This document shows positions 1-9,320 of a stretch of DNA of 32,539 bases, piece by piece. The translations under genes and the position numbers were made by a program. The DNA is from an uncultured Pelagibacteraceae bacterium (lineage in GTDB: Bacteria; Pseudomonadota; Alphaproteobacteria; Pelagibacterales; Pelagibacteraceae). Every line of letters starts with the position of its first letter. Within the stretch, counting starts at the first letter, position 1. The stretch is taken from positions 1-32,539 of the forward strand of contig CACENB010000011.1 of NCBI GenBank assembly GCA_902561015.1, written 5' to 3'. The notes beneath the pieces are model-generated. The model had not been told where the DNA came from. It searched no databases and saw nothing but the letters and a program-made list of their open reading frames with translations.

Positions 1-2296
1 AAGCAATTTTTAAAACTTCATCAGCATTATCAACTGGTGTAATTTTAATATCATCAATTATCTTTTTTGGCATATCCACTAAATCTTTTTCATTTTCTTT
101 TGGAATTAAAACTTGTTTTATTCCAGCTCTATGTGCAGCTAATAATTTTTCTTTTAAGCCTCCTATTTGCAAAACTTGACCTGTAAGAGTTACCTCACCT
201 GTCATAGCAACATCTTTTCTTACTGGAATTGAAGTGATAGATGAAACAATTGATGTTACCATCGCTATACCAGCAGATGGACCATCTTTAGGCGTTGCTC
301 CCTCAGGTACATGTATATGAAAATCTTTTTTTTCGAATAACGGAGGAATAATTCCATATTCTAAGCATTTGGATCTAACAAATGATTTGGCAGCTTTAAC
401 CGACTCTTGCATTACATCACCTAACTTACCTGTAATTTGCATTCTACCCTTTCCTGGCATTGTGACTGTTTCAATTTTTAAAATTTCACCGCCATATTCA
501 GTCCATGCTAAACCAGTGACAATTCCAACTTTGTTATCATTTTCTAATTCACCAAATTTATGTTTTGGAACTCCAAGAAAATCAGACAAATTTTTATTAT
601 TAACATTGACTTCTTTTTCTTCTCCAGAAACAACTTTTTTAACAACTTTTCTAGCAACTTTAGATATTTCTCTTTCTAAATTTCTTACCCCTGACTCTCG
701 CGTATATCTTCTTATGATTTCTTTTATGATATCATCATCCATTTTCATTTCATTTTCTTTAACACCATTATCTTTAATTTGTTTAGGAAGAAGAAATTTA
801 TTTGCAATATTAATTTTTTCATCCTCTGTATAACCAGCTAGTCTTATTACTTCCATTCTGTCTAAAAGAGGTGGTAGAATGTTTAACGTATTAGCTGTTG
901 TCACGAACATTACATCTGACAAATCATAATCAACTTCAAGATAATGATCATTAAATGTTGTATTTTGTTCAGGATCCAAAGCCTCTAATAAAGCTGAAGA
1001 TGGGTCACCTCTGTAATCATTCCCAATCTTATCAATTTCATCCAATAAAATTAAAGGATTTTTTGTGCCAGCTTTTTTCATCATTTGTATAATTTTTCCT
1101 GGTAATGATCCAATATAAGTTCTTCTGTGTCCTCTTATTTCAGCTTCATCTCTCATGCCACCAACTGACATTCTTACAAACTCTCTATTAGTAGCTTTTG
1201 CAATCGATTTGCCAAGTGAAGTTTTACCAACACCTGGTGGACCAACTAAACATAGAATTGGACCTTTTATTTTTTCCATTCTTTTTTGAACCGCTAAAAA
1301 TTCTATTATTCTCTCTTTAACTTTTTCTAATCCAAAATGATCTTTATCAAGGATATTTAAAGCTTTTTTTAAATCTATGTCTACTTCACTTTTTTTATGC
1401 CATGGTAAATCTATCATCCAATCTAAATAATTTCTTACGACAGTAGCTTCTGCTGACATCGGACTCATATTTTTTAACTTCTTTAATTCTTGCAAACATT
1501 TTTTTTCAACATCTTTAGGCATTTTAGATTTCAAAATAGCCTTGTTTAAATTTGTGCTCTCATCTTTACCATCTTCAATCTCACCAAGCTCTTTTTGTAT
1601 AGCCTTTAATTGCTCATTTAAGTAATATTCTCTTTGAGTTTTTTCCATTTGAGTTTTAACTCTTCCCCTAATTCTTTTTTCTACTCCAATTATACTGGCT
1701 TCATTTTCCATTAATTTAATGATGGCATTTAATCTTTTCTTAACATCGGTTGTTTCAAAAATTTGTTGTTTTTCTGAAATTGTTGCGGTTATATGTGAAG
1801 CTATATTGTCTGCTATTTGAGATGGATCTTTTAACTGTTTAATATTGCTAATTGTTTCACCTGAAACTTTTTTATTTATTGAAGTTAATTTTTCTAATCT
1901 TCTAACAGCTGTAGCCGCAAGTGGGTATAAATCTTCTTCTTTATCAAAAATGTCGTTATATGGAGTATAATCACAAGTAATGAACTTATCATTATCTTTG
2001 AAATCTAAAATTTTTACTCTCTTTATTCCCTCAACTAAAACTTTAACTGTACCATCAGGTAATTTTAAAAGTTGAAGAATATTACCTTCGCAACCATACA
2101 TAAATATGTCAGTTTTTTTTGGATCGTCAATTTCTGAATTTTTTTGAGTTACGAGTATGATTTTTTTTTCTTTTTTCATTACCTCATTTAAAGCGGATAT
2201 GGATTTATCTCTTCCTACAAACAAAGGAATTACCATTGATGGAAAAACTACAATATCTCTTAATGGTAATAGTGGTAATGAAATTTTAATATCCAT
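1..2296 (-). CDS. lon: ATP-dependent protease Lon (3' end cut by window)
   Basis: Cytoplasmic AAA+ serine protease that degrades misfolded and regulatory proteins. The reading frame is open from the ATG at 2296 to the window edge, giving 765 codons. Lon is usually about 800 residues, so roughly the last 30 are missing. The N-terminus reads MDIKISLPLLPLRDIVVFPS, typical of the substrate-binding LON domain. Walker A GPPGVGKT lies at residues 352-359 (bases 1220-1243). The proteolytic serine is in PKDGPSAG at Ser674 (bases 275-277), and the matching lysine is Lys717 in GGLKEK; the 43-residue spacing equals that of the E. coli Ser-Lys dyad. It is the last visible gene of the tig-clpP-clpX-lon series, 60 bp after clpX. 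Nothing suggests damage; the truncation is only the window edge. Confidence 0.97.
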   Translation of the reverse strand, partial: MDIKISLPLLPLRDIVVFPSMVIPLFVGRDKSISALNEVMKKEKKIILVTQKNSEIDDPKKTDIFMYGCEGNILQLLKLPDGTVKVLVEGIKRVKILDFKDNDKFITCDYTPYNDIFDKEEDLYPLAATAVRRLEKLTSINKKVSGETISNIKQLKDPSQIADNIASHITATISEKQQIFETTDVKKRLNAIIKLMENEASIIGVEKRIRGRVKTQMEKTQREYYLNEQLKAIQKELGEIEDGKDESTNLNKAILKSKMPKDVEKKCLQELKKLKNMSPMSAEATVVRNYLDWMIDLPWHKKSEVDIDLKKALNILDKDHFGLEKVKERIIEFLAVQKRMEKIKGPILCLVGPPGVGKTSLGKSIAKATNREFVRMSVGGMRDEAEIRGHRRTYIGSLPGKIIQMMKKAGTKNPLILLDEIDKIGNDYRGDPSSALLEALDPEQNTTFNDHYLEVDYDLSDVMFVTTANTLNILPPLLDRMEVIRLAGYTEDEKINIANKFLLPKQIKDNGVKENEMKMDDDIIKEIIRRYTRESGVRNLEREISKVARKVVKKVVSGEEKEVNVNNKNLSDFLGVPKHKFGELENDNKVGIVTGLAWTEYGGEILKIETVTMPGKGRMQITGKLGDVMQESVKAAKSFVRSKCLEYGIIPPLFEKKDFHIHVPEGATPKDGPSAGIAMVTSIVSSITSIPVRKDVAMTGEVTLTGQVLQIGGLKEKLLAAHRAGIKQVLIPKENEKDLVDMPKKIIDDIKITPVDNADEVLKIA

Positions 2297-2356
2297 AGTG
2301 CAAATATGGATATTATAATTTATTTTGCAATACCTTTTTCTTATTTATTAAGGCTA

Positions 2357-3625
2357 TTACGCCGCTGTTGTCTTATTTGTTTTGGATTTATTGTCTGTTT
2401 TAGAGTGTACTATGATTGGTTGAGACTGACCTTTAACCGTTAAAGAATCAATTATTACTTCCTCAATATTTTCTTGACTTGGCAAGTCATACATTGTTTT
2501 CAATAATACATTTTCTAATATTGACCTCAAACCTCTTGCTCCAGTTTTTTTTCTAATTGCTTTTAGAGCAATTTCCTTTAAGGCATTATCTTTAAATGTT
2601 AATTTAGCACCATCAAGCTTAAAAAGTTCTTGATATTGTTTTACCAACGAATTTTTTGGTTCTTGTAATATTTTTACTAAAGATTTTTCATCCAAATCTT
2701 CTAATGTTGCTATCATTGGTAACCTACCGATAAATTCGGGGATTAGACCATATTTGAGAAGATCCTCGGGTTCTAAACCCTTCATCCATTCACCTGTTTT
2801 TTTATCTAGTGTATTTTTTACATCCGCTCCAAAACCAATTGATGTACCTTTATCTCTTTGAGATATAATTTTATCTAAGCCTGCAAATGCTCCGCCACAA
2901 ATAAATAAAATATTTGTAGTGTCAACTTGCAAAAATTCTTGTTGAGGATGTTTTCTTCCTCCTTGCGGTGGAACACTTGCAATAGTCCCTTCCATAATTT
3001 TTAATAATGCTTGCTGAACACCTTCACCAGATACATCTCTTGTTATTGAAGGGTTCTCAGATTTTCTACTTATTTTGTCAACTTCATCAATGTAAACAAT
3101 TCCTCTTTGAGCCTTTTCTACATTGTAGTCTGCAGCTTGTAATAATTTTAAAATGATATTTTCTACATCCTCACCAACATATCCTGCTTCTGTTAATGTT
3201 GTTGCATCAGCCATTGTAAAAGGAACATCAAGAATTCTGGCAAGTGTTTGTGCCAATAGAGTCTTACCACAACCAGTTGGACCAACTAAAAGTATATTAG
3301 ATTTTGCTAGCTCAACGTTTTTACTCGTTTTACTTTCATAATTTAATCTTTTATAATGATTATGAACTGCTACTGATAAAACTTTTTTAGCATGTGCTTG
3401 ACCGATAACATAATCATCTAAAACTGAACAGATTTCTTTTGGTGAAGGCAGTCCATCTTGATGTTTTACAAAAGTATCCTTGCTCTCCTCTTTAATAATA
3501 TCCATACATAATTCAACACACTCATCACAGATAAAGACAGTAGGTCCAGCAATTAATTTTCTAACTTCGTGCTGGCTTTTTCCACAAAAAGAGCAGTAAA
3601 GAATATTTTTATTATTTGTGTTCAT
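2357..3625 (-). CDS. clpX: ATP-dependent Clp protease ATP-binding subunit ClpX
   Basis: Unfoldase of the ClpXP protease; it recognises tagged or specific substrates, unfolds them with ATP and feeds them to ClpP. It has 422 residues, the normal family length. The N-terminal zinc-binding domain is intact, with Cys11, Cys14, Cys33 and Cys36. Walker A GPTGCGKT lies near residue 115 and Walker [10 protein letters not shown] near 175. An IGF motif is visible in [11 protein letters not shown]; in ClpX this loop docks with ClpP. The C-terminus ends in a polar Lys/Asn/Thr-rich tail. The start is the ATG at 3625, which gives a zinc domain beginning at residue 11 as usual. It lies 89 bp after clpP and 60 bp before lon on the same strand, the classic alphaproteobacterial order. 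Confidence 0.98.
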   Translation of the reverse strand: MNTNNKNILYCSFCGKSQHEVRKLIAGPTVFICDECVELCMDIIKEESKDTFVKHQDGLPSPKEICSVLDDYVIGQAHAKKVLSVAVHNHYKRLNYESKTSKNVELAKSNILLVGPTGCGKTLLAQTLARILDVPFTMADATTLTEAGYVGEDVENIILKLLQAADYNVEKAQRGIVYIDEVDKISRKSENPSITRDVSGEGVQQALLKIMEGTIASVPPQGGRKHPQQEFLQVDTTNILFICGGAFAGLDKIISQRDKGTSIGFGADVKNTLDKKTGEWMKGLEPEDLLKYGLIPEFIGRLPMIATLEDLDEKSLVKILQEPKNSLVKQYQELFKLDGAKLTFKDNALKEIALKAIRKKTGARGLRSILENVLLKTMYDLPSQENIEEVIIDSLTVKGQSQPIIVHSKTDNKSKTNKTTAA

Positions 3626-3714
3626 AAAATTTTAAACGAATCAATTAACTTACTTTATTATAAATGAGTCATAGTAATCAAGTTAGGAATACTGCAATTT
3701 CAATATCTTGTGTT

Positions 3715-4326
3715 TTAAGATCTTTTTTCTACTACTTCGTCTATTAAGCCAAAAGACTTTGCAGAGTCAGCTGTCATAAAATTATCTCTCTCTAAAGCAG
3801 TCTTAATTTCATCGACAGTTTTACCTGTATGTTTAGAATATATTTCATTTAATCTTTTTTTTAATGATAAAACCTCATTTGCATGTATTTCTATATCTGT
3901 AGCTTGACCTTGAAAACCTGCGGAAGGTTGATGAACCATTATTCTTGAGTTTGGTAATGAAAATCTTTTACCTTTTTTTCCAGCAGATAATAAAAAAGAA
4001 CCCATTGATGCTGCTTGACCAATACATAAAGTTGAAATATCAGGTTTAACATACTGCATGGTATCATAAATACCTAAACCAGCTGTAACAAGACCACCTG
4101 GACTATTTATATATAAATATATTTCCTTCTTTGGATCCTCAGCTTCTAAAAATAATAATTGCGCAGTTACTAATGATGCAACAGTATCATTTATTTGACC
4201 CGTTAAGAAAATTATTCTTTCTTTTAATAATCTTGAATAGATATCATAAGCACGCTCGCCTCTATTAGACTGTTCAACAACCATAGGCACTAAGTTGCTC
4301 ATATGTTCAAATATTTTATTTGTCAT
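3715..4326 (-). CDS. clpP: ATP-dependent Clp protease proteolytic subunit ClpP
   Basis: Serine peptidase that forms the tetradecameric barrel of ClpXP. It has 203 residues, as expected. The catalytic triad is visible: Ser107 in GQAASMGS, His132 in IMVHQPSAG and Asp181 in LERDNF, with the same spacings as in E. coli ClpP. The start at 4326 gives a leader MTNKIFEH ahead of [11 protein letters not shown]; the internal Met9 is a possible alternative start. In E. coli the N-terminal peptide is removed on assembly, so either start would serve. It lies 32 bp after tig and 89 bp before clpX, probably in one transcript. Confidence 0.98.
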   Translation of the reverse strand: MTNKIFEHMSNLVPMVVEQSNRGERAYDIYSRLLKERIIFLTGQINDTVASLVTAQLLFLEAEDPKKEIYLYINSPGGLVTAGLGIYDTMQYVKPDISTLCIGQAASMGSFLLSAGKKGKRFSLPNSRIMVHQPSAGFQGQATDIEIHANEVLSLKKRLNEIYSKHTGKTVDEIKTALERDNFMTADSAKSFGLIDEVVEKRS

Positions 4327-4358
4327 AAGTTGATTCGTTCTACTTATACAACTTGAGA

Positions 4359-5792
4359 TTACTTTTTGCTAACTTTTTTTATTTTTTTAGCTACTGATTT
4401 AGTCTTTTTGACTTTTGGCTTTGTTTTATTGTCTGCTGTTTTTTTTACATCAGCTTTTTTTTCAGGTTTTCTTTGATCTTTAAGTTCTTGATCGAGTTGT
4501 TGTTTTTGGGACTCCTTTAAAATTTTTTCAGCTTCATCTTTAGAAATTTCTTTTTTATTGGGCTTAGCCTTTTCTTTAATCATATTTAAAATTTTTTCCT
4601 CATACACAGTCCCTCTTAAACTCGCTAATGCATTAGGATTTTTTTTATAAAATTCCATGACCATTTTTTCCTGACCTGACATCATTCTAATTTGTTTTTG
4701 AACTTCAGATTGTAATTCTTGTTCGGTAACCTTTATTTGATTTTGTTCACCAAATTCATTTAAAATTAGTCCAACTTTAATTCTTTTTTTTGCAACCTCT
4801 TCAAAATTTTTTCTACTTTTTTTTGCATCATCTTCTGACATACCTTGAGAAAGTATTCTTATTTCATCCTCAAGTAAGTTTTCTGGAATTTCGCTTACTT
4901 TAAATTTTTCAATTTCTTTTAATATTTGATTTTTTGTTAAACGATCTAAAGAGTTTTTATATTCGTCATTTATTTGTTTTGTTATTAACGACTTAAGATC
5001 ATTAAGATCTTTTGCACCTAAATTTTTGGCAAATTGATCATCAATTTTTACATCTTCAGGAATTTTAACTGCTGAAATTTTACAAATAAATTTTGCTTTT
5101 TTGTTGATAAATTCTTTTTCTGGAAAATTTTCAGGAAGTGTTGCATCTACTATTTTTTCATCTCCCTTTTTAACTCCAATTAATTGCTGATCAAATCCTT
5201 TTAAAAAAAGATCTTTTCCTAAAGTTAATTGAGTATTTTTACCTTCTCCACCTTTAAACGTTTTTTCATCAACTGTTGCATTATAGTCAAAAACAACTAA
5301 GTCACCTTTTTTTGCTTTTGTTGTATCTGAGGCTTCTTTGAAGTTTGGTTGATTTTTTGCAATATCATTTATTCTTTTGTCAGTTTCCTTTTGATCAATT
5401 TTAACCGTATACTCATCAAACTTAATATTCTCTATTGATTTCAGTTCAACTTTTGGAAGCTCTGTGACAGATAAAATATATTCTAAATCTTTGTCTTCAC
5501 CATAAGTTTTAAGATCTAGTTTTGGTTGACCTGCTGGTTTAATTTTATTTTCTTGCAAGGCTTTTGTTGATGTTTCCTTCAAGACTTTGTCTAGGACTTC
5601 ACTAAAAACAGCCTTTCCAAACTGTCTCTTTAAAATTTCTCTTGGTACCTTACCAGGTCTAAATCCCTTTAGATTAACAGTTCCCTTGATCTCCTCATAT
5701 TTCTCATCCATGTATAAATTCATTGTCTTTTTATCGACAAAAACTTTTACATCCTTGTTTAAACCTTTTTTATTTTCAACAGTAACTTTCAT
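4359..5792 (-). CDS. tig: Trigger factor (ribosome-associated chaperone, peptidyl-prolyl isomerase)
   Basis: Chaperone that binds at the ribosomal exit tunnel and shields nascent chains. It has 477 residues. The ribosome-binding signature is present near residues 44-50 as GFRPGKVP (canonical GFRxGKxP). The central FKBP-type domain follows at about 150-240 ([17 protein letters not shown] and later). The C-terminal helical arms end at about residue 410. The last 65 or so residues, from [14 protein letters not shown] onward, are very rich in Lys and Glu, ending in repeated KK-x-KK patches; this tail makes the protein longer than the usual 430 or so residues. The ATG at 5792 lies only 10 bp after the 3' CCA of tRNA-Leu, with no Shine-Dalgarno sequence in between. 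It is the first protein gene of the proteostasis operon. Confidence 0.97.
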   Translation of the reverse strand: MKVTVENKKGLNKDVKVFVDKKTMNLYMDEKYEEIKGTVNLKGFRPGKVPREILKRQFGKAVFSEVLDKVLKETSTKALQENKIKPAGQPKLDLKTYGEDKDLEYILSVTELPKVELKSIENIKFDEYTVKIDQKETDKRINDIAKNQPNFKEASDTTKAKKGDLVVFDYNATVDEKTFKGGEGKNTQLTLGKDLFLKGFDQQLIGVKKGDEKIVDATLPENFPEKEFINKKAKFICKISAVKIPEDVKIDDQFAKNLGAKDLNDLKSLITKQINDEYKNSLDRLTKNQILKEIEKFKVSEIPENLLEDEIRILSQGMSEDDAKKSRKNFEEVAKKRIKVGLILNEFGEQNQIKVTEQELQSEVQKQIRMMSGQEKMVMEFYKKNPNALASLRGTVYEEKILNMIKEKAKPNKKEISKDEAEKILKESQKQQLDQELKDQRKPEKKADVKKTADNKTKPKVKKTKSVAKKIKKVSKK

Positions 5793-5802
5793 AATTTAAA
5801 TG

Positions 5803-5887
5803 TGGTAGGGCGAAAAGGACTCGAACCTTCACAGATTGCTCTATCGGTTCCTAAGACCGACGCGTCTACCAATTCCGCCATCGCCCC
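5803..5887 (-). tRNA. tRNA-Leu (anticodon UAG)
   Basis: An 85-nt class II tRNA read on the minus strand. The acceptor stem GGGGCGA (5' end at 5887) pairs with TCGCCCT, with one G-U pair at position 1, followed by discriminator A and an encoded CCA (5803-5805). The D arm contains GGAATTGGTAGACGC, typical of bacterial leucine tRNAs. The anticodon stem TCGGT/ACCGA closes a 7-nt loop CTTAGGA with anticodon TAG. A long variable arm follows, then the T arm with GGTTCGAGTCC. It lies immediately upstream of tig on the same strand. Confidence 0.97.
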
Positions 5888-6018
5888 ACAATTTCAAGGT
5901 TTTATATATTATTGGATCTATTTGTCCAACGACATTTACAATGAATTATAAAGTTTTGAAAGATACCTATACATATAAAAATGAAAATGGTATTTTTTTA
6001 AAAAAAAACTTAAAAAAA

Positions 6019-6192
6019 ATGACCAAAACATCAATAGTTCTAATTATATATATTTTGGGTTTAATTTTTGGAGCGTTAGTTCTAGGAATTTGGAGCGCAG
6101 AGACAAGTGTTTATAAAGGTCTTCTTGGTTTAGGATGGACAGCTTTAGCGCTGATAGGTTTATTTTTCGCCGAAAAAAATGAAAATAATTAA
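6019..6192 (+). CDS. Small membrane protein, function unknown
   Basis: The chosen ATG at 6019 gives 57 residues with two hydrophobic segments, about residues 4-24 (starting TSIVLIIYILGLIFG) and 33-52 (GLLGLGWTALALIGLFF), so a two-span inner-membrane protein is likely. The same frame runs further upstream: an ATG at 5941 would add 26 residues with a polar Lys-rich stretch. Any start before 5888 would overlap the tRNA gene and is rejected. Neither candidate start has a clear Shine-Dalgarno sequence; the sequence before 6019 is nearly pure A. It overlaps the next gene by 14 bp and is probably co-transcribed with it. I do not recognise a family. Confidence 0.7.
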   Translation: MTKTSIVLIIYILGLIFGALVLGIWSAETSVYKGLLGLGWTALALIGLFFAEKNENN

Positions 6193-6601
6193 GACTTTTA
6201 TTATCTTCTTTTTTGTAATTTTGCCAATTAACATTTTAAAATCAGAAATTATTGTCATGAGTAAATGTGATGATAAACAAGATGAGTTTCTAAAAAATGA
6301 GTATATTCTTAATTTAAATGAACGAATAATGACTAGAAATTATGTTTATAAAGAAAAAACATTCCAAAAATACAGATTAACGGATTTAAGTGTAAAAAAA
6401 TCTAATTCTTACGTCCAAAATATCTACGAAGAGGATGGAAAAATTTTAACTCACAAGCATGGATATCCACAATTTTATACCCAAATTTTATTTGAAAAAG
6501 ATAAAAAAGAAATTTTCATGAGAACGGTCCTTAACGATGAGGAAGGCCTTTCAAAAATATCAACGTGTAAAAAAATAGAAAAATTTGAAAAAGAAAGTTA
6601 G
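6179..6601 (+). CDS. Predicted secreted or periplasmic protein, function unknown
   Basis: A 140-residue protein with an N-terminal signal-like segment (KTFIIFFFVILPINILKSE, residues 5-23) preceded by positive charges, so export is likely. The mature part is small and polar, with two Cys (CDD near residue 30 and TCKK near 131) that could form a disulfide. The final helix is Lys/Glu rich. No family is recognised. The start overlaps the upstream small membrane protein by 14 bp, suggesting translational coupling. Its stop overlaps the stop of the convergent 41-codon gene on the other strand by 4 bp. Confidence 0.7.
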   Translation: MKIIKTFIIFFFVILPINILKSEIIVMSKCDDKQDEFLKNEYILNLNERIMTRNYVYKEKTFQKYRLTDLSVKKSNSYVQNIYEEDGKILTHKHGYPQFYTQILFEKDKKEIFMRTVLNDEEGLSKISTCKKIEKFEKES

Positions 6602-6723
6602 TTCTTTTTATTTTTTTTATTGAAATTTTTCTTTCTTGATCCAAACCTACTATTTGTTATGTTGCTCCTGTGTCTAGCATAGGCCTGTTTTTGTGCTTGT
6701 TTCATTGCTCTTTTTGATGACAT
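6598..6723 (-). CDS. Very small, highly basic protein (41 aa), function unknown
   Basis: The ATG at 6723 opens a 41-residue frame to a TAA at 6598-6600. The product begins MSSKRAMKQAQKQAYARHR and ends in a Lys/Asn run, with 15 Lys or Arg residues and no hydrophobic core. Such a composition suggests nucleic-acid or ribosome binding, but that is only composition. It fits exactly between two annotated genes: 3 bp after the start side of nothing else, with its stop overlapping the plus-strand unknown gene by 4 bp. In this densely packed chromosome the filled gap supports a real gene. It lies just downstream of the histidine-phosphatase-like gene only in the sense of position; that gene ends 3 bp upstream of this start, so both could share one transcript. 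Confidence 0.5.
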   Translation of the reverse strand: MSSKRAMKQAQKQAYARHRSNITNSRFGSRKKNFNKKNKKN

Positions 6724-6726
6724 GAT

Positions 6727-7290
6727 TCAATAAGATATTTCTTGAGTATCTATAATATTAAAATTTTTATCAGATACAACTATTTCACCCGATGATGATC
6801 CATAGTTTAAAATTTCCGATATTAAAACATAATGAGTAACTAAAACTAAATTCTCATTATTATTTTTTTTATAATTTTTAATATATTCTTTCAATGCTTT
6901 AACCTGTTTCTCCCTATTTTTTGCAAATTTAGAGCTGTAGAAAGAATTTAAAAAACTCTTTGTTGTAAAGTCTTTAAATGCAATTTTTGCTGTTTCTTTG
7001 CATCTACACCATTCACTTGATAAAACTTTATCAATTTTAATTTCATTTTTAATAAAAAATTTACCGATAGATTTAGCCTGTTTTTTTCCCTCCTCACTTA
7101 GATTTCTTTGTGTCGAACAATCGTTTAAATTGAAATTATTTGGATCTCCACTTCCAGGTGCATATGCATGTCTTATAAATATTAATTTTCCACCCTCTTC
7201 TAATTGATTTATTAAATTTTCATTTAAATCTGCTTTAATAGATGATGCTAAAGATATAAATATTATTATTAGGAAGTTAAAAAATTTCAT
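6727..7290 (-). CDS. Histidine phosphatase superfamily protein, exported
   Basis: A 187-residue protein with a signal peptide (KFFNFLIIIFISLASSIKA, cleavage probably after Ala20). The phosphatase core begins at about residue 36 with LIFIRHAYAPGSGDP; Arg40-His41 is the phospho-accepting RH pair, with Ala where many members have Gly (RHG). A second catalytic region LVLVTHYVLI near residue 150 supplies the other active-site His. A central segment SSEWCRCKETAKIAF matches the family's conserved Arg region. Function is probably as a periplasmic phosphatase or mutase-like enzyme; the substrate is unknown. The ATG at 7290 is only 2 bp from the divergent UDG start at 7293. Confidence 0.85.
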   Translation of the reverse strand: MKFFNFLIIIFISLASSIKADLNENLINQLEEGGKLIFIRHAYAPGSGDPNNFNLNDCSTQRNLSEEGKKQAKSIGKFFIKNEIKIDKVLSSEWCRCKETAKIAFKDFTTKSFLNSFYSSKFAKNREKQVKALKEYIKNYKKNNNENLVLVTHYVLISEILNYGSSSGEIVVSDKNFNIIDTQEISY

Positions 7291-7292
7291 TT

Positions 7293-7973
7293 ATGGATAT
7301 TAGATTAAACGATTTGAATAAAACAATAGTTAATTGTAAAAAGTGTCCAAGATTAGTTAAGTTTATCCGCAAAGTAAGTTCAATAAAGAGAAAACAAAAT
7401 AGAGATGAGCTTTATTGGGGAAAACCGGTGCCTGGATTTGGAGACTTAAGCTCTAAAATGGCTATCATCGGACTAGCGCCTGCTGCTCATGGTGGTACCA
7501 GAACTGGTAGAGCATTTACTGGAGATAAATCAGGAGATTTTTTATTTAAATGTTTGCACAAGGTAGGAATTTCAAATTCTCCGTTATCAAAAAATCTAGA
7601 AGATAATTTAAAACTAAAATCTACTTATATTACTAATATTCTTAAGTGTGTGCCTCCTGAAGATAAACCACTAAGCATTGAAATTTCTAACTGCTCTAAT
7701 TTTTTTGATAAGGAAATATTATTTTTAAAGAATTTGAAAGTTATAGTTACATTAGGAAAAGTTGCTTTTGATAATTGTGTGAAATTGTACAAACAAAAAT
7801 TTAATATAGAACAAAAATTTATTTTTAAACACAATAAAACACATGAGTTACCTAATGGTTTAATAATTTTATCAAGTTATCATCCAAGTCCAAGAAACGT
7901 TAATACAAAATTAATTTCTGAAAAAATGATGATAAAATTATTTAAAAAAGCAAAGAGATTGGCTACTTCTTAA
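7293..7973 (+). CDS. Uracil-DNA glycosylase, family 5 (UDGb-type)
   Basis: DNA repair enzyme that removes deaminated bases, acting in the cytoplasm. It has 226 residues. Four Cys suited to a [4Fe-4S] cluster are visible: Cys15 and Cys18 in CKKCPRL, one in ILKCVPPE near 110 and one in ISNCSNFF. Motif A reads GLAPAAHGGTRTGRAFTGD, characteristic of family 5, and motif B reads SSYHPSPRNVNT. Family 5 enzymes lack the Asp or Asn base activator of classical UDG in motif A and are known to accept several deaminated purines as well as uracil. It is divergent from the phosphatase gene with 2 bp between starts, and its 3' end overlaps the convergent thioesterase gene by 11 bp. Confidence 0.93.
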   Translation: MDIRLNDLNKTIVNCKKCPRLVKFIRKVSSIKRKQNRDELYWGKPVPGFGDLSSKMAIIGLAPAAHGGTRTGRAFTGDKSGDFLFKCLHKVGISNSPLSKNLEDNLKLKSTYITNILKCVPPEDKPLSIEISNCSNFFDKEILFLKNLKVIVTLGKVAFDNCVKLYKQKFNIEQKFIFKHNKTHELPNGLIILSSYHPSPRNVNTKLISEKMMIKLFKKAKRLATS

Positions 7974-8385
7974 TACTATCACAAAAGTATGGTTTAAATT
8001 TTGAGTAAATCTGATCAGGTATCTTTATAGGTTTGCCATCTTTATTAACAAAGACTAAGTGAATTTGTGCCTCAACAATTAGTTCATTATTTTTAGTAAT
8101 TATTTGATTCATAAAAAAAGAAGTTTTAGTGATTGATTTAACAAAAGATCTTATAGTCAATTCATCCTCTAAATAAGCAGATTTTTTATAATCTATATTA
8201 CAGGATTTAACTATTATTAAAGATTTAAATTCTTCTTGAATTTTATTATTACTGTAACCAATTGAAAATAATGCTTCTGTTCTAGCTCTTTCTAAGAATT
8301 TTAAATAATTTGCATAGTAAACTACACCACCAGAATCTGTATCCTCGTAATATACTTTTAATTTATGAAAGAAGTTTTCGTGCAT
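7963..8385 (-). CDS. ybgC: Acyl-CoA thioesterase, YbgC/4-hydroxybenzoyl-CoA thioesterase family
   Basis: Hot-dog fold thioesterase of 140 residues, the family length. The active-site signature YYEDTDSGGVVYYANYLKF contains catalytic Asp17, followed by FLERART, the hallmark of YbgC. YbgC hydrolyses short-chain or phospholipid-related acyl thioesters and is usually encoded with tolQRAB; no tol-pal genes are present here, so the gene is detached from that operon or they lie elsewhere. The start is the ATG at 8385. Its stop overlaps the UDG stop on the opposite strand by 11 bp. The gene symbol is by family resemblance. Confidence 0.88.
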   Translation of the reverse strand: MHENFFHKLKVYYEDTDSGGVVYYANYLKFLERARTEALFSIGYSNNKIQEEFKSLIIVKSCNIDYKKSAYLEDELTIRSFVKSITKTSFFMNQIITKNNELIVEAQIHLVFVNKDGKPIKIPDQIYSKFKPYFCDSIKK

Positions 8386-8441
8386 TAAATAACTATATCA
8401 AATAATTGATTAATTTTATAGAATCTAAGAAATAAAATAAA

Positions 8442-8582
8442 ATGAATATCTTTGTTATTTGGTTAGTATTGGTTATTGCATGGAACTTTGGTTATCCTGG
8501 TGCTAGTCCTCATGAAGATGTTTTGGTAGCTGTGATTTTAGCTTTTTTTAATATCTTTTTAAAAAAATATTTGAAATTATAA
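8442..8582 (+). CDS. Small membrane protein (46 aa), function unknown
   Basis: An ATG at 8442 opens a 46-residue frame ending with TAA at 8580-8582. The product MNIFVIWLVLVIAWNFGYPG is followed by a short polar turn (ASPHEDV) and a second hydrophobic helix (LVAVILAFFNIFLKK), so two membrane spans with a hairpin are likely. The stop abuts the stop of the convergent DUF3047 gene at 8583 with no gap, and the ORF fills the only free space there, which supports a real gene. No family is recognised. Confidence 0.65.
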   Translation: MNIFVIWLVLVIAWNFGYPGASPHEDVLVAVILAFFNIFLKKYLKL

Positions 8583-9233
8583 TTAATTTTCTGAGAAATA
8601 TATGTTTTGGTAATAAGCTATAGCTTTCATTTTAGAGTTATCTGTATCAGACATAATCGCTAATCCATCTAACTCATCAACATCTAGATCGTGAAATCTT
8701 TTAAAATCTTCTTTCACATTTGTTTTAACGGTAACCCATTCATTTAAATTTTTTTTTGTACTTGCCAAAACATTATCAATAGATTTTTTAGTATAGGGGC
8801 TTGGTGAGCTAAAACCAATCTCACTATTGCTTGAGAAAACGTAATTTATAGCCCTATTAGATAAAGGTGTTGCACCAGTTTTTTTAACTGCAAAAACTCT
8901 TGCAGCAAAATCATGTCCTTTTTTGGTATTTTCTTTTATTCCGGGTAGATCTTTTTCTATTTTCCAAGTTATATTTATGAATGGAGTTTTGTTTAGATCA
9001 ATTTTGACCTCTTTTCCTAATCCAGAAGCTGCATTATCAGCCACAGCTTTTAAGAAATTTCCATTTTCATTTGATCCAATTGTATAAATTGTCTTATTTT
9101 CGGCCCCTCTCACCTTTCGAACCTCTAAGTTTGACAGTTCATCTGTGGTAAAATTAAAAACTTTAATTTCATTCGCAAATCCTGTTCCAATAGTTACAAA
9201 AATAAAAATTAAGATTTTGGTTAAAATATTCAT
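8583..9233 (-). CDS. Exported DUF3047 family protein
   Basis: A 216-residue protein with an N-terminal signal peptide (NILTKILIFIFVTIGTGFA, cleavage near residue 20). The mature part carries features I associate with DUF3047: an INITWKIEKDLPG segment, KKGHDFAARVFAV, RAINYVFSS and the C-terminal LDGLAIMSDTDNSKMKAIAYYQNIYF. The family is periplasmic, probably beta-rich and of unknown function. It is transcribed alone on the minus strand, convergent with the 46-aa gene and divergent from the 45-aa gene at 9321. The 87-bp spacer to the latter is AT-rich, with no promoter I can assign. Confidence 0.85.
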   Translation of the reverse strand: MNILTKILIFIFVTIGTGFANEIKVFNFTTDELSNLEVRKVRGAENKTIYTIGSNENGNFLKAVADNAASGLGKEVKIDLNKTPFINITWKIEKDLPGIKENTKKGHDFAARVFAVKKTGATPLSNRAINYVFSSNSEIGFSSPSPYTKKSIDNVLASTKKNLNEWVTVKTNVKEDFKRFHDLDVDELDGLAIMSDTDNSKMKAIAYYQNIYFSEN

Positions 9234-9320
9234 TTAAAATTTTTTCAAAGAAATCGTTAATACATGATTTTGACAAAATTTAAACATTCAAAAATCATTT
9301 TTAGCTAATATAAATAAATA

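Noticed and set aside
369..833. Plus-strand 154-codon ORF
   Set aside because: Antisense to lon, whose frame carries all expected motifs; the translation is Ser/Phe/Pro-rich and resembles nothing known.
3153..3341. Plus-strand ORF within clpX
   Set aside because: Mirror of the well-conserved ClpX ATPase core; no independent support.
5836..6018. Upstream extension of the small membrane protein gene
   Set aside because: The longest start lies inside the tRNA-Leu gene. The start at 6019 (or possibly 5941) is preferred.
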